Positions 32,627-44,086 of a stretch of 64,000 nt of DNA are shown here, in pieces. Both the position numbers and the translations under genes were made by a program. Position 1 is the first letter of the stretch; each line of letters opens with the position of its first letter. Location of the stretch: positions 9,922,501-9,986,500 of the forward strand of contig NC_057761.1 in NCBI RefSeq assembly GCF_010389155.1. The letters are read 5' to 3'. Origin of the DNA: Erigeron canadensis (lineage: Eukaryota; Streptophyta; Magnoliopsida; Asterales; Asteraceae). Below the pieces are notes generated by a model. That model did not search any database, was not told the DNA's origin, and saw only the letters and a program-made list of their open reading frames with translations.

Positions 32627-32800
32627 GTTTTTAATAAAATGTTTTAAGTTAGTAATATATTTATGTAATAAAAAAAATTGGGTAAGAATTAGGTATGTTA
32701 TGCCTAGGATTTGGGTAGAATTGGGTAGTTGTGAGTTGTAGTATTTTGATTGGAGGATGAATTGGATAATATTGGGTATTTGGGTAGTACCCCTCTACCC
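32627..32800 (+). other. candidate right end of the Harbinger transposon
   Basis: AT-rich 3' DNA ends in GGGTAGTACCCCTCTACCC followed by TAA (32801-32803), a 3-bp sequence typical of PIF/Harbinger targets. The left terminus is not in the window, so the inverted repeat cannot be confirmed. Confidence 0.4.
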
Positions 32801-32887
32801 TAAAGTGTAAAAGAAGCATGACATGTGAAACTTTTTGAAATCTGAGCTTATTATTCCTCACAATTTTGATCATGTGAGTTGATATAA

Positions 32888-33920
32888 GAGAAACTGTCTC
32901 AAATCGTCCATGTGATTTGCTCAATTCACATTTTCATCCATGTTCTTTTTTTTTATCATTAGGTGCCCCTGTACTTTTCAATATTATTGCCAACCGTCCT
33001 TAACACTAATAGCCGTTAGTTTTGCTCTGTTAAACCCCTCATATGCACTGCACATGAGGGTATGATCGTCAAGTTCGTAACCACAGGGACTATTTGTAAT
33101 AAAAAAACATTGGATTAAAAAAATCTTTAAATTCCTTCTCCCACACAACTCCAAACACCACTCCTGATCGGTTGACCACCACCTGCCACCGTCGGAAAAG
33201 TTCACCCCTTCTTCAATCTAGACCATTGTGAGGTGGTGGTCGGATCTATAACGACCTGTGTTGAAGCTTAAATGTCTCTTCTTCTTTCTAGACCATCGTG
33301 AGGTGGTGGTAGTCCGGTGGTGTGTGGCTGTGAGAGAGAGAAATAAGAGAAAAAAAAGGAAAAGATTATGGTTTTAGAGAGAGGGATGGACTGGGTTTGT
33401 TTAGAAGATCGTTACTTACGTTTCATGCTTTCCTGGGATGTTATGGAGTCGTGTAGTGGTGGCTGGAAAATGAAACAGTCACAGAGCAGTAGCAGCGGCG
33501 ATGGTTATGTAGTTGTGATTTAAGATGAGACCCTTATTGTTATTGGGCATGATGGCCGAAGTTTTTTATGGTGAAAAAGAGCGACGACAAGAGGCTATGA
33601 AGGTGGCCAGAAGTTTGGCTGGTTGTGGGAGTGAGCTGAGAGAGGGAAGAAGATGATGAGTTTTTATCTTTTGTTAATTTGCTACAAATAGTCCCTCAAA
33701 AATGTTTTATCACAAATAGTCTCTATGGTTACAAAATAGACGAAAATGCCCTCATGTGCATTACACATGAGGGGTTTAACGGATGAAAACTAACGGTTGT
33801 TAGTAGCAGGGACGACTAGCAATGAAAATGAAAAGTACAGAGACACCTAATGATAACAAAAAGCACAGAGATGAAAATACGAATCGAGTAAACCACAGAG
33901 ACGATTTGTGACAATTTCTC
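32888..33920. mobile_element. MULE1: non-autonomous Mutator-like element (1033 bp)
   Basis: The left end GAGAAACTGTCTCAAATCGTC is the imperfect reverse complement of the right end. Similarity of the arms runs about 230-250 bp each (to ~33125 and from ~33675), including CATGAGGG and the ATCATTAGGTG segment. Flanking 9-mers TTGATATAA (32879-32887) and CTGATAGAA (33921-33929) match at 7 of 9, the target size of Mutator elements. The centre has no transposase. It is GC-richer, with a direct repeat around TCTAGACCATYGTGAGGTGG (near 33220 and 33290). Confidence 0.75.
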
Positions 33921-33929
33921 CTGATAGAA

Positions 33930-35570
33930 AGTACAACTGAGATAACTTATTATTTTGTGGTATACATAGTCACATAGATACGAAATGGAGCGTGAACAAC
34001 CTACAAAATAGTCAAGTGGAGTTTCATATTCTCTTTTAGAAGTTAAACATTTTATGAAACGGTGGAAATTCCGTTGCGTTCACCGTTGATTGCAACGACT
34101 TAAACTTACTGCATTAACCGACTTCCAGCTCTGAAAAGTATGGTGAATAAATTAACTAAGAAGAAAGTATCCATTCATCCTAGATTCAAGCTCTTCTGAG
34201 CATGAATAATATGATACTAATGATAGGATATCATTGTTACTTATCTAATGATAGGATATCATTGTTAACAAATGTTAGCTTAATATATCCTAAGACCAGT
34301 TTTGTATCATTATTTTTTATATATACCAATTTATTTATTGCAAACAACATGAGTTGTTTTACTTATACAACCATATATTATGTAATTTGCAGCTTCACAT
34401 TTCAAATGCTTTATAGAAGTTGAATCCGACAGTATAATGCAAGGTGATTTTGTTACGAAGATTTAACTTTGAGTATACTTAATATATAATCGTAGTTGGA
34501 CTATAAGTCGTCTTAATAAAATTGATTGTTTTTGTAATTGTTGAATAACAAATACGTCTTTTGTTATCTTTATTTTTATATCTTCTATTATTATGTCACC
34601 TTCCTAAACTTTTAATTCTTTGTATTTCCTCCTACATAATGATCAATTAAATAAGTTAATTATCATTCTTCTACGACGTGAAAAGCACGGGATTTAAGCC
34701 CTATAGTAAGAAAAATCAACTTCATTCAAGTGATGTAGATGTGTTGTCATAACTTTTATAATTAACGTTTAACATCTAATTTATAAGTGGCACAACTATA
34801 TATTATAATGTCTCTTACTTCCTTGCTTTCTATCTTGAAAGCTATATACATCTTATAATTTTCATCTTACACACAACACAACATCTTTTGGTTATTCCCA
34901 TGCCACATACTAACAACCAATATAATCTATTTTAAATGCACATACTACGCGAAATCAACTTTAATTCCTCTACCCTTGTAGATTAGAAAGTACAGCCTTT
35001 CCAATAAGACCAAATGATGTCCAATAAAGTCGAGTGAACGATATGTCGGCCAAGGCTAGTTGTTACGTTTGATTATTTTAGTAGCAAAATTTACAAACGG
35101 CTTTTTGCCTAAAGAAATATAGTCGTTTTAAATCTTCCATATCGTAATTTTTCCAGCCCTTGAGGATTTTACTCAACTATTCCCTAATCTCTCATATTGT
35201 TGTAATATTGCAATAAAATATCATAAAATCCCAATAAGATTTTGAAAAATCACAACAATTTTATAAAAAAAATGAAAAACACAATGAGAAATTGAAAATT
35301 GCAATGATAAATTGAAAATCGCAATGAGAAATTGAAAATCTCACTAAAAAGTCAAACATGCGATGCTGCAAAATCTCATTATGATTTTGTAATATCATTG
35401 GGACTTTCCGTATCTCGTTCTGATTTTATATTATCGGACTTTCCGTATCTCGTTCTGATTTTATATTATCGCATTGCGATATACAATATCTTATTGTGAC
35501 TTTTACTATCTGTTGCGATTTTTGAATCTTATTACAAAATTCCTTTTATGTTACGATTTTGTTAGGTATT
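33930..35570. other. AT-rich DNA without recognised genes
   Basis: No credible coding region is seen. Notable items are a duplicated palindromic 21-mer, AATGATAGGATATCATTGTTA (about 34214 and 34247); ~20-bp repeats of AATTGAAAATCGCAATGAGA (35280-35350); and an exact 35-bp tandem duplication starting GGACTTTCCG (35401-35435 and 35436-35470). It may be remnants of old elements. Confidence 0.6.
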
Positions 35571-36519
35571 TGTAAATCCCTTACACAAGATGTTAGTCGA
35601 ATAACAAGATAGCACAAATATATATCAAGTATGCCAAGAATCAAGTAACCCGACTAGCAAGTAATTCTGACCTAGATAAGGACTAGTTCAGAATTACGAT
35701 CCAGATATGGATATGAAAAAAGAGTAAGAACAAATAACAAGTGCTTGAAACTATATAAATACTATGTATATTCAAGTATTATGGAAATGAGTCAAGATGT
35801 ATTTTTCAATGTATTTTATTTATTCATATAAACAAAATACAAAAGTTGTTGCGGAACAAAGATAATCACACTTGTAAAAATATCTAAACAACCTTGAAAT
35901 ACAAATGATATAATCAACAAGGAAATACTCTTAAGTTTACTTAGAGTATATCTCACAAGTTGCAATGCCAAAGTTCCAAGCATTTTTGCAATTGTGAGAA
36001 GTCTTATAATTATAGGCCAACATGTCTTGATGACATGGCAAAGGCCGTATAAATATGGTTGGGTACATTTATGGATTTGTAGGACAAATCCATAACATGT
36101 TTGTTTAAGGTAAAGTATGTAAGTTTCTTTGATGTGACTTGACATACTTTATTCCCAACCTTTTACTTAAACTAGCACGATACCAGGTATGAAGTTATTA
36201 ACCAGGTAAAGGAAGTTAAAGTACTGCAAAAAGACTTCCTCGTAATCAGTGAAAAAGTGTTGTAAATACTTTTTCACTTAGCGGCTTCAGATATTCATTC
36301 AGGTAAAATCTTCTCAGAGCTCTGCTTCTCAGAAGTTTCTCTACTTCAATCTTCAGTCTTTGACTTCAGAATAAATGTTTTCAGGTGTGCTGATCTTGAT
36401 CTGAGGTGAAGCTTTAGAGAACTAAATCTGAGAGAGTCCTCAGAATTTCTGTACAAGTATCTTCTCTGAGCTTCAGATATTTCTGAACAAATTATACTTG
36501 GTCGATTTTTGACCTAACA
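35571..36519 (-). repeat. 3' LTR of SIR3 (~949 bp)
   Basis: Read on the minus strand it begins TGTTAGGTCAAAAATCGACC and ends GGGATTTACA. The purine tract AAATAGGAGGAATT (36520-36533) precedes it. It is clearly related to the SIR4 LTR. The boundary at the low-coordinate end could be 35591 instead. Confidence 0.72.
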
Positions 36520-36804
36520 AATTCCTCCTATTTGTTCTGAAATATTAGATGCATTTTAGACTTCTATCTATACAAGTTTGTAAGTCTAAAATACAAGTTT
36601 TGTTTAAGTTATAAAAAGTTTTCTAAGTACATCTTATAGATCATTGATGCCATAGAATTTTACTTTGTGAATTTTCTAACTTAAACCTATCATCTACTTG
36701 TTGTGAATGACTTGCAACATATATACAATACAGAAAATTGAGAAAATGTTACAAGTACATAAAATAGAAGAATATTTACAAGTACATGATAATTTCAGAG
36801 TAAA
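36520..36804 (-). other. SIR3 3' untranslated region with polypurine tract
   Basis: This is short AT-rich sequence between the additional-ORF stop and the LTR. Nothing besides the purine tract is seen. Confidence 0.6.
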
Positions 36805-37882
36805 CTACTTCTTTGTAGCCCTTGAGCCAGAAGGTGCATCAGTAGCTTTCCTCTTCAGTAAGGAATCCTTCTTCCCAAACAGTCTTGCCTTCATCTCATT
36901 CTTTGCATGCAGCTTCTGCTGAATCTTTGACAAGAAAGCTCCTATCAAATGAGACTTTGGCTTTGCCCTTAGAATTGGGATCATTTCTTTGTGCTCTGAG
37001 ATCCGGAATTCGTGCACTAAGACCTGGTCGTATTCTGACGGAACTCTTCTTTCCCTTGTAACCACCATATCAAATAATCTCAATCCATCCTCCTTTGTTA
37101 TTTCTATATCAGTAATCTTGGCAGGATGAGATCGGTGCTTCAGATAATGCTCACACTGAGCCATTTCAGCCTTCTTTTGCATTTCTGCAGCACCCTCAGG
37201 AATTGGTACAAAGGTGGAAAGATCAGCATCACGAGCATGCTTCCTTGAACTCCTTGGTCTAGTCACTTTGGGCTTTGAGGGTGGCCTTGATAATTGTTTT
37301 TCCACCTTCACTTCAGCCAAAATTTCCTTCTTTTTAATCACCATCTCCTTTTCTCTATTTTTCACCAAGTCTTCTTTTGACATTTTGAAGGTAAGATGGT
37401 CCAGCTTCTGTTCCAAAGGTGTGTACTTCATTCCATATTCATACTCACCCATTTCTTCTAATGCCTTCTGCACTCTTAGATCGTTTTTGATTTTTTGATA
37501 ACGTTCCAAAGAAAGTCCAAGAGCTGCAGCATCCACATGATCCAAGGTACCCATTGCCAAGAGTTGTGCCCTTTCTTTTTCTTTATTTTCTCTCCACAAA
37601 ATGAACTGGTTGGAGAGTTGATCCTGAAGGGCCACAAGCTTGTTTCCATCTGCAGTTAAATCTGGCAATGGATAACCATGTTCATCAACATTTTCACCAA
37701 CCGCCAGACCAGAATCCTTGGACCCTTTCTTCTTAGGTTCTTCAACCATCCGAGCTTTACCTTTGTCTTTCTTTGCAGGCTTAGAAGGTAGTGGTTCAGC
37801 TTGTTTCTTCTTCTGCAGTTCCCCCTTAGCTTCAGATTGCTTTCTGGTTGCTTCAATTATTTCTTGGGAACTATCTCAAAGT
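36805..37882 (-). pseudogene. SIR3 additional ORF, C-terminal fragment
   Basis: The frame is open for about 355 codons and ends at 36805. It is highly charged: a Lys/Glu-rich start (KKDKGKARMVEEPKKKG), GENVDEHGYPLPDL, and a helical segment MGTLDHVDAAALGLSLERYQ that aligns with MGTLDSANVGALNLKLDMY in SIR2. Then come a Pro/Lys/Arg-rich patch (RPPSKPKVTRPRSSRKHARD), ADLSTFVPIPEG and a basic C-terminus (LLKRKATDAPSGSRATKK). The protein's function is unknown; RNA or nucleic-acid binding by the basic end is a guess. The N-terminal two-thirds are deleted. Confidence 0.78.
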
Positions 37883-38033
37883 CTGAGGATGGTCCGGAAG
37901 TGTAATCTGAACCATCTCAAAGTCTCTCAAATTCTGAACCATTTTAGATAAAATATTTTCTGAGGCAAAAATTCACCCTAGGAAAAAAATTCCTTTACTT
38001 GCAAAAATATTTTTGTCAATTCCCCTTAAAATG
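37883..38033 (-). other. SIR3 deletion junction between pol and the additional ORF
   Basis: About 150 bp, containing CATCTCAAAGTCT twice, replace the long intervening region expected from SIR2. None of the AACGCC-loop units remains. Confidence 0.55.
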
Positions 38034-39827
38034 TTACACAGGATTTAGCATTCCTAACTCACTGATGAGATGTTTAAAAGTTTTGACATCCAAAAGTTTT
38101 GTAAAAACATCAGCGAGTTGTTTATCAGTGGGAATGAAATGAATTTCAATATCACCTTTTATAATATGATCTCGAATAACATGATACCTGAGGTCGATGT
38201 GCTTAGTTTTGGAGTGCATGACAGGATTGTGAGATATTGCCATGGCACTTGTGTTATCACAAAAGATTGGAGTTCTTGTATACTTAACACCATAATCAGT
38301 TAGTTGGTTCTTCAACCATAAAATATGAGCACAACAACTTGCTGCAGAAATATATTCAGCTTCAGCTATGGATAATGAAACTGCAGTTTGCTTCTTGCTT
38401 TTCCAACTAACTAACTTGCCACCAAGGAAATGAAAGACACCTGTGGTACTTTTCCTATCTATCTTACAACCTGCATGATCAGAATCTGAATAGCCCATAA
38501 GATCTAGACCTGAGCCTTTGGGATACCAAAGACCTAGTTTGGGGACACCTTTAAGGTATCTGAAAACACGTTTCACAACATTCTGATGTGCTTCCCTGGG
38601 ATCAGATTGAAATCTTGGACAAAGGAATATTGCAAACATTATGTCTGGTCTACTTGCAGTTAAGTACATGATGGATCCCACCAAAACACGATATTTTATG
38701 GGATCAACAGGTTTTCCATTGGGATCTGAGTCCAAAGTTAATGGTGCAAAAATTGGAGTATCTTTGGATGAAATTGGGTCAAATTGATATTTCTTTATTA
38801 AATCTCTGACATATTTTTCTTGATTTATAAAAATACCATCTTTGGTTTCTTTAACTTCAAGACCCAAGAAATATGTCAATTCACCCATCATACTCATTTC
38901 ATACCCAGAAGACATAATTTTAGAAAACTTGTCACACAATTTTTCATTTGTAGACCCAAACACAATATCATCAACATAAACTTGTACAACTAAGATATCA
39001 CCTTTATCATGCAAGATGAATAAAGTGTTATCTATTGCACCTCGTTTGAAACCATTATCTAAAATATGTCTAGTTAGAGTATCATACCAGGCTCTAGGTG
39101 CTTGTCTCAGACCATATAGTGCTTTGTTCAGCCTATACACCCAGTGAGGTTTTTCTTTACTTTCAAATCCTAGTGGTTGATAAACATAGACAACTTCTTC
39201 CAATTCTCCATTCAGAAATGCACTTTTAACATCCATCTGATAGACTTTAAACTCATGATGAGCTGCAAAAGCTAAGAATGTTCTGATAGCTTCTAATCTA
39301 GCAACTGGTGCAAAACTCTCATCAAAATCAACTCCTTCTTCTTGTGGATAACCCTTGGCTACTAGCCTTGCCTTGTTTCTTATTACGTGACCATCTTCAT
39401 CCACCTTGTTTCTAAAGACCCATCTTGTCCCAATTGGTTCTTTCTTCAGATTGCTGGGACATGGAACAAGTTCTCACACATTGTTTCTTTCGAACTGATT
39501 GAGCTCATCTTGCATGGTTTCAACCCAGCTTGGGTCCTGCATAGCCTCATCAATCTTCTTTGGTTCTATCAGTGATAAGAAGCTGATGTTTAAGCATTGA
39601 TCGCTCGTGGCTCTTTTGGTCTGAACCCCTCTACATGGATCTCCAATCACTTGATCAAATAAATGTGATCGAGTCCTTTTAGAGTAATGACCAAGATGAA
39701 CAATGATATCAGTGCAAGAACTCCTTTGACTTACTTTAGAAAATACTTCAGAAAAGACTACTTAAGTCTCATCATCTTCATCATCTTGTAAATCACGATT
39801 TGCATCATGAAATTCTTCATTTAAAGG
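38034..39827 (-). pseudogene. pol: SIR3 pol fragment: linker, reverse transcriptase, RNase H
   Basis: The open part (39404-38034, 456 codons) starts before [20 protein letters not shown]. It contains the Copia reverse transcriptase, with [11 protein letters not shown] and [16 protein letters not shown], and RNase H ([35 protein letters not shown]). It ends [10 protein letters not shown] with TAA at 38034-38036. Upstream the same protein is readable to 39827 ([39 protein letters not shown]) but has stops, for example TGA for Trp near 39470. The similarity to alpha-subfamily pol and the Sirevirus-type RT motifs place both subfamilies in one lineage. Confidence 0.87.
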
Positions 39828-40758
39828 TGTGAGTCCACCTATACAAGATGTACAACGAGAACAAGATATAACAAGATATAAAATAGGTTAACAATAAACA
39901 CAAGTATGTCAAGTAACCCGACTGGCAAGTGGTTCAAATCTAGATAAAGACTAGTTATGAACCACGATCCAAATATGGATATGAACAATAAAGAACAAGT
40001 GCTTGAAACTATATAAATACAAATTATATTCAAGTATTATGGCAATGAGTCGAGATGTATTTTTCAATGTATTTTATTTATTTGTATAAACAACCCTAGA
40101 AATACACACTTATGAAAATATCTAAGCAACCCTAGAAATACAAATGATCTATGCAACAAGGAATTACTCGTAAGAATACTTAGAGTAATATCACACGTTG
40201 CAATTGCCAAAGTTCCAAGCATTTTTGCAAGTGTGAGAAGTCTTATATTTATAGGCAAACATGTCTTGATGACATGGCAATATGCCGTATAAATATGGTT
40301 GGATGCATTTATGGATTTGTGGGACAAATCCATAACATGCTTGTTTAAGGTAAAGTATGTAAGTTTCTTTGATGTGACTTGACATACTTTATTCCCAACC
40401 TTTTGCTAAAACTTTCCCAATCCCAGGTAGAAGGTAATTAACCGGGTAAAGGTAGTTAAAGCTGCAAAAAGACTTTCCTCATAATCAGTGAAAAAGTTTT
40501 GTAAATACTTTTTCACCGAGTCTCTTCAGATTCTTCAATCAGGTAAGATCTTCTCTGAGCTCTGCTTCTGAGATGATCTTCTTCTTCAGTCTTCAGTCTT
40601 TGACTTAGTCTGAACGTCTTTAGTGTTGGTTGCTTCTGAATCTGAAGTGAGGCTTCAGTGAGCTTTATTCTAAATGCCTTCAGAATCCTGAGCAAGCTTT
40701 CTTCACTGAACTTCAACTATTTTGAACAAATTTTACTTGGTCGATTTTCGACCTAACA
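39828..40758 (-). repeat. 3' LTR of SIR4 (~931 bp)
   Basis: On the minus strand it begins TGTTAGGTCGAAAATCGACC and ends GTGGACTCACA. The purine tract AAATAGGGGGAATT precedes it (from 40759). It is related throughout to the SIR3 LTR. The end could be 39849 if the shared CTTGT segment is not part of the LTR. Confidence 0.72.
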
Positions 40759-41073
40759 AATTCCCCCTATTTGTTCTAAAATAGTTCATGTATTTTAGAC
40801 TTCTATCTATACAGGTTTGTAAGTCTAAAAATATAAGTTTTTGTTTAAGTTGTAAAAATATTTCTAAGGACATCTCATAGATCATGATGCCTTAAGAAAA
40901 TTTTCTTGTTTGTTTTTCTAACTTAAACTATTTCCTAATAATATGATGTAACTTGCAACTATATAAAAGATACTGAGATGATTGTTCAGTTACAAGTGCA
41001 GAAATGAAAATGGAAAATATTTACAAGTACAAATATTTACAAGGAGATATGACTACTTCTTCGCAGGCGCCAA
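40759..41073 (-). other. SIR4 3' untranslated region with polypurine tract
   Basis: This is AT-rich and similar to the equivalent SIR3 segment. No ORF is present. Confidence 0.6.
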
Positions 41074-42327
41074 TTAAGTAGATGCTTTAGTAGCCTTTCT
41101 CTTTGGAGAGCTGATCCTTCCAAATAGTCTTTCCTCCATCTCAACCTTGGCCTTCATTTTCTGTTGGATCTTCAGCATCCAGGCGCCAATTAAGTGAGAC
41201 TTTGGTTTTCCCTTTAGAGCATTGATCATTTCCTTATGTTCAGTGTACCCAAACTTATGCACCGAAACCTGCTTGTACTCTTCCTCAGCCCTTCCTTCCC
41301 TTTTCACAATTAGATTGAACATTTTCAGACCATCCTCCTTCAAAATCTGCACATCAAGGATTTTTGCAGGGTTACATCTATACTTCATGTAATAATCATA
41401 CTGATCCCTTTCATGCTTTTCCTTGACCTGGGAGGCTTCTTCTGAGATCGGCTTAAAGGTAGAAAGATCAGAATCCCGAGCTTGTTTCTTTGAGGTCCTT
41501 GTGCCAGTTTGTTTGGGCTTCTGAGGAGGCTTGCAAATTTCCTTCTCCACCTTCAAAACTCCAGCCAGGACTTCCTTCTTTTTGATTTCCATCTCCTTCT
41601 TTCTTTGGCTCACTAGGTCTTCAATTGACAACTTGAAAGTGAGATGGTCTAGCTTTTGTTCTAAGGGAGAATACTTCATCCCATACTCATACTCGGCCAT
41701 TTCTTCCAAGGCCTTCTGCACTCTTGCATCATGTTTGATCTTCTGATATCTTTCCTTAGTAAGACCAAGAGCTGCAGCATCTACCAAATCAATGGTACCC
41801 ATTGCCAAGTGTTGGGCCCTTTCTATTTCTTTAGTTTCTCTCCACATAATGAACTGGTTGGACACTTGTCTTTGAAGGGCTTCCAAATTTTTCTGATCTG
41901 CACCCAAATCTGGCAATGGATAACCATGCTCATCAACATTCTCACTAACAACAAAACCAGAATCCTTAGTCCCCTTCTTCTTTGGTTCCTCAACCATCTG
42001 AGCTTTACCTTTGTCTTTCTTAGCTTGTTCAGATGGTTGGGGTTTAGATTGCTTCCTCAGTTGTTCCCCCTCAGACTCAGATTGCCTCGGTCGCTTCAAT
42101 TAATTCTTGAGAGCTGGCAAGTAGACCAATTGGCACATCACTTCCCCCTTTGGGAATCTCCGCAGGCATCTTAGCATATAATTCAATGGCCTTCTGCATG
42201 CCCTGCAGAGGTTCCCAATTCTGCTGTGTAATACTATCAGAAATGCCTTTAGACATAGTGGCAAACTGAGCTCTTAACATGAAGGTAGAGTTCAGGTTCA
42301 GCTTCTCATGCTCCAAGACTTCCTTCA
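41074..42327 (-). pseudogene. SIR4 additional ORF, C-terminal part, frameshifted
   Basis: The main frame (42099-41074, 341 codons) closely parallels SIR3: KKDKGKAQMVEEPKKKGTKD, SENVDEHGYPLPDLG, MGTIDLVDAAALGLTKERYQ, KQARDSDLSTFKPISEEA, then a basic end. Upstream, in another frame, are FMLRAQFATMSKGISDS and LLASSQELIEATEA, joined by a frameshift near 42095. At about 42328 the sequence switches abruptly to the alpha-subfamily tail of SIR5; the first ~33 residues of the ORF drawn across that point are antisense SIR5 tail, not this protein. Confidence 0.77.
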
Positions 42328-42449
42328 GAAAGCTTTGAAGACTTGTTTCATCACACCAATTGTCTTCACCATCGGGCTCATCAACTTGATTCCTACAAGA
42401 CAAAATAACACGTACTTCATTCATTACAATATATCACTAAGGGGGAGAA
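42328..42449 (+). repeat. truncated alpha-subfamily tail left of the SIR5 5' LTR
   Basis: From AGAAAGCTTTGAAGACTTG to the purine tract AAGGGGGAGAA it matches 53929-54050 almost base for base. It should not be next to a 5' LTR in a simple insertion. Confidence 0.85.
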
Positions 42450-42773
42450 TGTTAGAAATCCAAAAATAGTGATAAATTGTAATTTAAGTTAGTGGACTTA
42501 ATTGTTGTTTAGACATGGTGAAATGATTTCTAATGTTGAGGGGTTAGATATGACAATAAGGATATTTGTAATATTAGAGTATAAATACCCTCAATACATT
42601 AGAAATCATCACAACACCCCATTAAGCCTTTTATCCATTTTCACACATACAACAAATCAGATCGTCTCTCTCTCTCTCTCTCTCTAGAAAACACACACTA
42701 AACACACCAAGAACACACACACTTGAACCGCAATTGTTGAGATCGTATCAGAGCAAAACATCACTTTGATATC
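42450..42773 (+). repeat. 5' LTR of SIR5 (~324 bp)
   Basis: It begins TGTTAGAAATCC, with TATA box TATAAATA (42580-42587) inside the dyad (arms 42523-42543 and 42588-42609) and a CT microsatellite. The right end is uncertain. Unlike the other copies it does not end in TAACA/TTACA and instead runs GTATCAGAGCAAAACATCAC, which looks like a primer-site motif. Confidence 0.75.
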
Positions 42774-44086
42774 GATCCATAACTGTTTTTGATCTCAATT
42801 TTCATTCAAAATCAATTCAAAACCATTTCCTTAAAAACCGTCACTGTTTCATTATAATTCTTCATTCAAATCGCATAAAATCATTAGTTTTTGTTCACCA
42901 ATCGATTCCTCGTAGCTCAAAACGTATTCCTGTTGAATTTTACAATCCAATTCGATCTAAATCTCTAGATTGAAATTTTTGGTTTTTGGCTCTAAAATTT
43001 GGGTTTTGATTCTGTTGTGTTATAAGCTGAATTATGTTTAAGGATTTGTTGCAGACTGAAAAACAAACAGTTTGCAAATGATTTCAAGTTCTAATTCCTT
43101 CTGAATCAAAAGTTATTGAAGAATTAAAATTCATCAATGGAGTTTCTTCTTTGTATTCTGTCTTCACAAGACCGTCTCAGTGTTTGATTCTTCATATTTG
43201 ATACATTCTGTGTTGTGGCTTGTAGGACGATCCTCACAAGATCGTTCTAGCAAGTGTGGTTGTTGGAAAAGTGTTGTTTGTGGCTAACTGATCCATTTTG
43301 GATTGGTTTGGTCAAAATTCAAAGTATTTTTACTTTGAAAAGATTGGCAGAAACTAAGATGATCTTGCCAAGATCGTCTCAGTTACCTGACTACTAAGAC
43401 GATCTTGACCAAGATCGTCTCAGTATCTGTTATTTGTTGAGTTGGTATGGTTGATCATTTGAAGTTGTTGTGATTGGGAATCACACACTTCCTGGGTAAC
43501 TGATCATTATTTATTGGTTTTGCTCAAATCAAATTTTTTCCAATTCAAATCAAATCTCTGCCCAATTTTTTCAAAAATACTTAGAAAAATTTTCCAACTC
43601 TTCCAGGACGATCTTCACAAGACCGTTTCATTTCCTTGATCGAAATTCCAAGACGATCTCTTTTTAGATTGTTTCATTTCCAAAGTTCTCTATACTTCAA
43701 TTTCATTTTCAATTTCCTTTAATTCCTTTTCAGTTTCCATTTCCGAAACTCAAAATCATTCCTCAATTTAAGTTTCATTCAATACTTAGCCAAAGTTCAT
43801 CAAATTTCATTCAAAACGATCTTCTTTGAATCGTCTCATTTTTCTTAAACTCAAGACGATCTTCTCTAAATCGTCTTACTCTTCTTAATCCTAAGACGAT
43901 CTTCTTTGAATCGTCTCATTCTTCTTAAACTCAAGACGATTTGTTTCAAGTCGTTCTTACTTTCATTCATCTAGGACAATCTCTTCTAAGACGATCTTGT
44001 CCTAAGACGATCTTCCCAAGATCGTTTCATCTTCCGAAATTTTCAACTTTCATTTCAATTCAAGTTCCAAATCAAATCTCTTTCTA
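42774..44086 (+). other. SIR5 gag leader with an array of GACGATCTT hairpins
   Basis: No ORF is present in 1.3 kb. From 43158 to 44031 about twelve units pair GACGATCTT-like arms with AAGATCGTC-like arms across 2-10-nt loops (for example 43227, 43358, 43395, 43606, 43651, 43815, 43853, 43891, 43931, 43972 and 44003). The array ends about 55 bases before the gag ATG. Confidence 0.85.

Larger units (their letters stand above)
35571..39827 (-). mobile_element. SIR3: beta-subfamily Sirevirus-like Copia element, internally deleted, 5' part missing
   Basis: On the minus strand the order is pol (from 39827), a C-terminal part of the additional ORF, a purine tract and a 3' LTR. Only ~150 bp separate the pol stop from the ORF fragment, whereas SIR2 has ~0.9 kb of non-coding DNA plus ~2.7 kb of ORF there. 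So a few kilobases were deleted. SIR4 interrupts pol at 39827; the rest should lie right of the window. Confidence 0.83.
39828..42327 (-). mobile_element. SIR4: beta-subfamily Sirevirus-like element, 3' part, split by SIR5 and SIR6
   Basis: The minus-strand order is an additional-ORF fragment, a purine tract and a 3' LTR. The LTR lies in SIR3 pol. More of its additional ORF reappears at 54371-54696, after SIR5, and the remainder should continue beyond SIR6, right of the window. Confidence 0.8.

Noticed and set aside
35586..39848. CAAGA as target duplication beside SIR3 and SIR4 LTRs
   Set aside because: The same five bases precede both independent elements, and CACAAG also occurs next to the SIR2 end. 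So they are more likely part of the LTR, and I moved the boundaries outward.
42077..42424. A single 115-residue protein starting MNEVRVILSCRNQ
   Set aside because: Its first third is antisense SIR5 tail and the rest is SIR4 additional ORF, so it is a chimeric frame across a rearrangement junction.
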